This document shows, piece after piece, positions 62,706 to 64,000 of a stretch of DNA of 64,000 nt. The position numbers and the translations under genes are program-made. Location: assembly GCF_028288465.1 (NCBI RefSeq), contig NZ_JAQBNR010000056.1:1-64000 (forward strand). Reading direction: 5' to 3'. Below the pieces are notes generated by a model. That model did not search any database, was not told where the DNA came from, and worked only from the letters and a program-made list of their open reading frames with translations. Source of the DNA: Ferruginibacter sp. (GTDB lineage Bacteria > Bacteroidota > Bacteroidia > Chitinophagales > Chitinophagaceae). How positions within the stretch are numbered: position 1 is the first letter of the stretch; every line of letters starts with the position of its first letter.

Positions 62706-63369
62706 AAGTATAACCCTGCCACCCCGTTGTTAGGTATTCACGCCTGGCCAGCGCTCGGCACAAAATTATGCAAAGCCAGTTTAGCAGGCGATGTAGCACA
62801 GTTTGTAATGGTTCATTTAATTAAAATTTATTGCGGTGTATTTAAAGGAAGTTTATAAGGTACGGATTGCTACAAGGATACTGGCTTCACAGGGGAGCCC
62901 TTTTTATTATAAGACAATTACTTCGACAGGTGCTATTGCTTATTAAAATGATAGTTAAAAAATTGGCCTTTTTTCAATCAATGGAATTATTGATGTCGTC
63001 AGGGTTCATCCAAATTGTGCGTGTTATATTTGATTTGGTTTTTCGCCGCATATAGGATCAAGACAGGGCTGCCGGGTTTTCAGTAAGCCCCTTTTTGGAT
63101 AAAATTAGTTATCAATTTTGGGCACAGTTTTAGTTTATTTTTTAATGGTTTTCATAGGATATTGGACAAAAGTCGGGGCAACTGTTTTCACGGTAAGCCC
63201 CCTTTTTTATATCGCAAACGATTCTTAGGTGTAATACCCAAAGGAACTAATTTCAACTGATGATTATGTAGAGCCCTTCTGAAAATTGAAAAGAAAAGGT
63301 ATAATTCCAGGGAATACATTCACCCTGTTTGCACTCAATTGATGCACTATTCACTTGCACACATAAAAA
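62706..63369. other. Gene-poor stretch with short repeats
   Basis: There is no supported gene. Two related pieces, 'ttttcagtaagcccctttttgga' (~63079) and 'ttttcacggtaagcccccttttttat' (~63185), look like a duplicated short motif. ORF 62867..63055 lacks coding character. Confidence 0.4.
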
Positions 63370-63372
63370 ATA

Positions 63373-63399
63373 AAAAAGGTGACTATTAGTTAGCCACCT
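63373..63399 (-). terminator. Terminator after the tRNA fragment
   Basis: On the minus strand 'aggtggctaactaatagtcaccttttttattttttatg' has a 5-bp stem and a strong T-tract. An alternative stem uses ccacct (63394-63399) and aggtgg (63409-63414). This is what normally lies after a tRNA gene. Confidence 0.65.
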
Positions 63400-63411
63400 T
63401 CATCCTTCAGG

Positions 63412-63458
63412 TGGAGAATACCAGATTCGAACCGGTGACTTCCTGCATGTCATGCAAG
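63412..63458 (-). tRNA. Truncated tRNA-Val(GAC), 3' half only
   Basis: Read on the minus strand, the anticodon arm 'CTTGC-ATGACAT-GCAGG' (anticodon GAC) is followed by variable loop, T arm 'ACCGG-TTCGAAT-CTGGT' and acceptor strand 'ATTCTCC' with discriminator A. The D arm and 5' acceptor strand are missing: the sequence upstream is unrelated and AT-rich. It cannot work as a tRNA. Such 3' halves are the usual scar (attachment site) of an integrative element that entered an intact tRNA-Val gene. Confidence 0.75.
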
Positions 63459-63573
63459 AACAAAATTTTGGAAATGTTTTTGATTAGAATGGGCAGTACC
63501 TATAACTGCCTGTAAAAAATGTCTGTCCGGTAAATTAAGCAGCCGCCACTAACTATATGACGGCTGATTAATT

Positions 63574-63774
63574 TTAGTTCGCGTGACTTTTATTTCCTTT
63601 TGTACTTAAATAGTTCATCACGGCCTGCCGCGAAGGGCCTTTTTCTTTGATGGCCTGAATAATCTGTTCATGTGACAAATTGGGGAACTGTTGATGTACA
63701 TATTCAGCCTCAGCTGCATCATTTACATCAATCCAGCTCCTGTCCCGACCATCCTGTATTTTTTTATTATCCAT
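63574..63774 (-). CDS. DUF3606 domain-containing protein
   Basis: This 66-residue protein of the DUF3606 family opens 'KIQDGRDRSWIDVNDAAEAEYVHQQFPNLSHEQIIQAIKEKGPSRQAVMNYLSTKG' (G-x-D-R-x-x-I/V-x-x and 'A/v-x-x-x-G-x-s' as in the family). It is small, charged and soluble; its function is unknown. A weak hairpin ('agccg...cggct', 63540-63566) follows its stop. The ATG is the only sensible start. Confidence 0.85.
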   Translation of the reverse strand: MDNKKIQDGRDRSWIDVNDAAEAEYVHQQFPNLSHEQIIQAIKEKGPSRQAVMNYLSTKGNKSHAN

Positions 63775-64000
63775 AGTTTTTTAATTTATGGTTCAATAAT
63801 TACACAAAAAAAACCGTGCCTGATTTGAGGGATGTGTATTAGGTATGGGTGAAGAAAAGGTGTCGCCTCAGATGCAGATAGCCAGCAGTATGCATCAGCT
63901 TGAACGCTGTGCAGGAAGCTACTAGCAGTAATATAGTTATTGAGGGGTAATCCGCTCATTTGTAAGACTGGTATTAGTTCGGCTATTAGGAGCGCACAAC
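63775..64000. other. Window end, no gene seen
   Basis: The last 226 bp hold the leader of the DUF3606 gene and otherwise no recognisable gene or repeat. A gene may begin beyond the window. Confidence 0.5.

Overview
The window looks like a chromosomal segment of a Bacteroidota bacterium, most probably family Chitinophagaceae. This rests on gene content: a CarboxypepD_reg/TonB-type outer-membrane barrel, a type IX secretion C-terminal tail, DUF5990, an ECF sigma factor paired with a membrane-anchored barrel protein, a NtrC-controlled MacAB/TolC-type efflux operon, and Bacteroidota-style dispersed inverted repeats. Composition is moderately AT-rich. No phylogenetic marker is present, so the taxon is an inference.

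Layout. 0-1.6 kb: the end of a fibronectin type III protein, a small HTH gene, a terminator and dispersed repeats. 1.6-10.5 kb: ordinary metabolism (acyl-CoA ligase, SDR, UMF1-type MFS transporter, PIG-L deacetylase, secreted PQQ-type sugar dehydrogenase, class III PLP enzyme). 10.5-17.8 kb: small hypothetical genes mixed with decayed ones, including a frameshifted YhcG-type nuclease and a frameshifted DoxX-like membrane protein. 17.8-29.4 kb: a large outer-membrane barrel gene, then a seven-gene minus-strand unit (adaptor, TolC, ABC ATPase, two FtsX permeases, NtrC-type regulator, histidine kinase). A 22-bp perfect palindrome and a sigma-54-like promoter lie in front of it. 29.6-33.6 kb: an integrase relic, an ECF sigma/barrel pair, a lipoprotein and a broken cupin gene.

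33.7-41.5 kb is the most unusual part. It holds a minus-strand pair encoding a 1573-residue PDDEXK nuclease-STAND NTPase-helical repeat protein and a 917-residue protein with its own DUF4297/Cap4-like nuclease domain and a repeat-rich body. A small ORF lies just upstream. The architecture is that of a nucleic-acid-targeting anti-phage system related to Avs/STAND immunity, in a two-nuclease arrangement that I do not recognise as a named system. It sits between a decayed cupin gene and a duplicated gene-start relic, as expected of an island.

41.5-48.4 kb: a secreted esterase with a PA14-like tail, truncated TPR and esterase genes, a vanadium haloperoxidase-like lipoprotein, and small or decayed genes. 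48.6-54.8 kb: a tightly packed operon for arsenosugar/arsenolipid-type chemistry (peroxidase-like CMD protein, ArsS radical SAM enzyme, purine nucleoside phosphorylase, TIGR04282 and TIGR04283 glycosyltransferases, FAD disulfide reductase, membrane protein, fatty-acid hydroxylase). A Cys-free ArsR-fold regulator follows on the other strand. No arsM methyltransferase is visible here.

55.6-64 kb: a zinc alcohol/formaldehyde dehydrogenase, a secreted small protein, an orphan PAS histidine kinase, a GT4 glycosyltransferase plus PIG-L deacetylase pair, a truncated tRNA-Val(GAC) 3' half that looks like an attachment-site scar, and a DUF3606 protein. Single-base frameshifts and relics recur across the window, so either decay or homopolymer sequencing error should be kept in mind.
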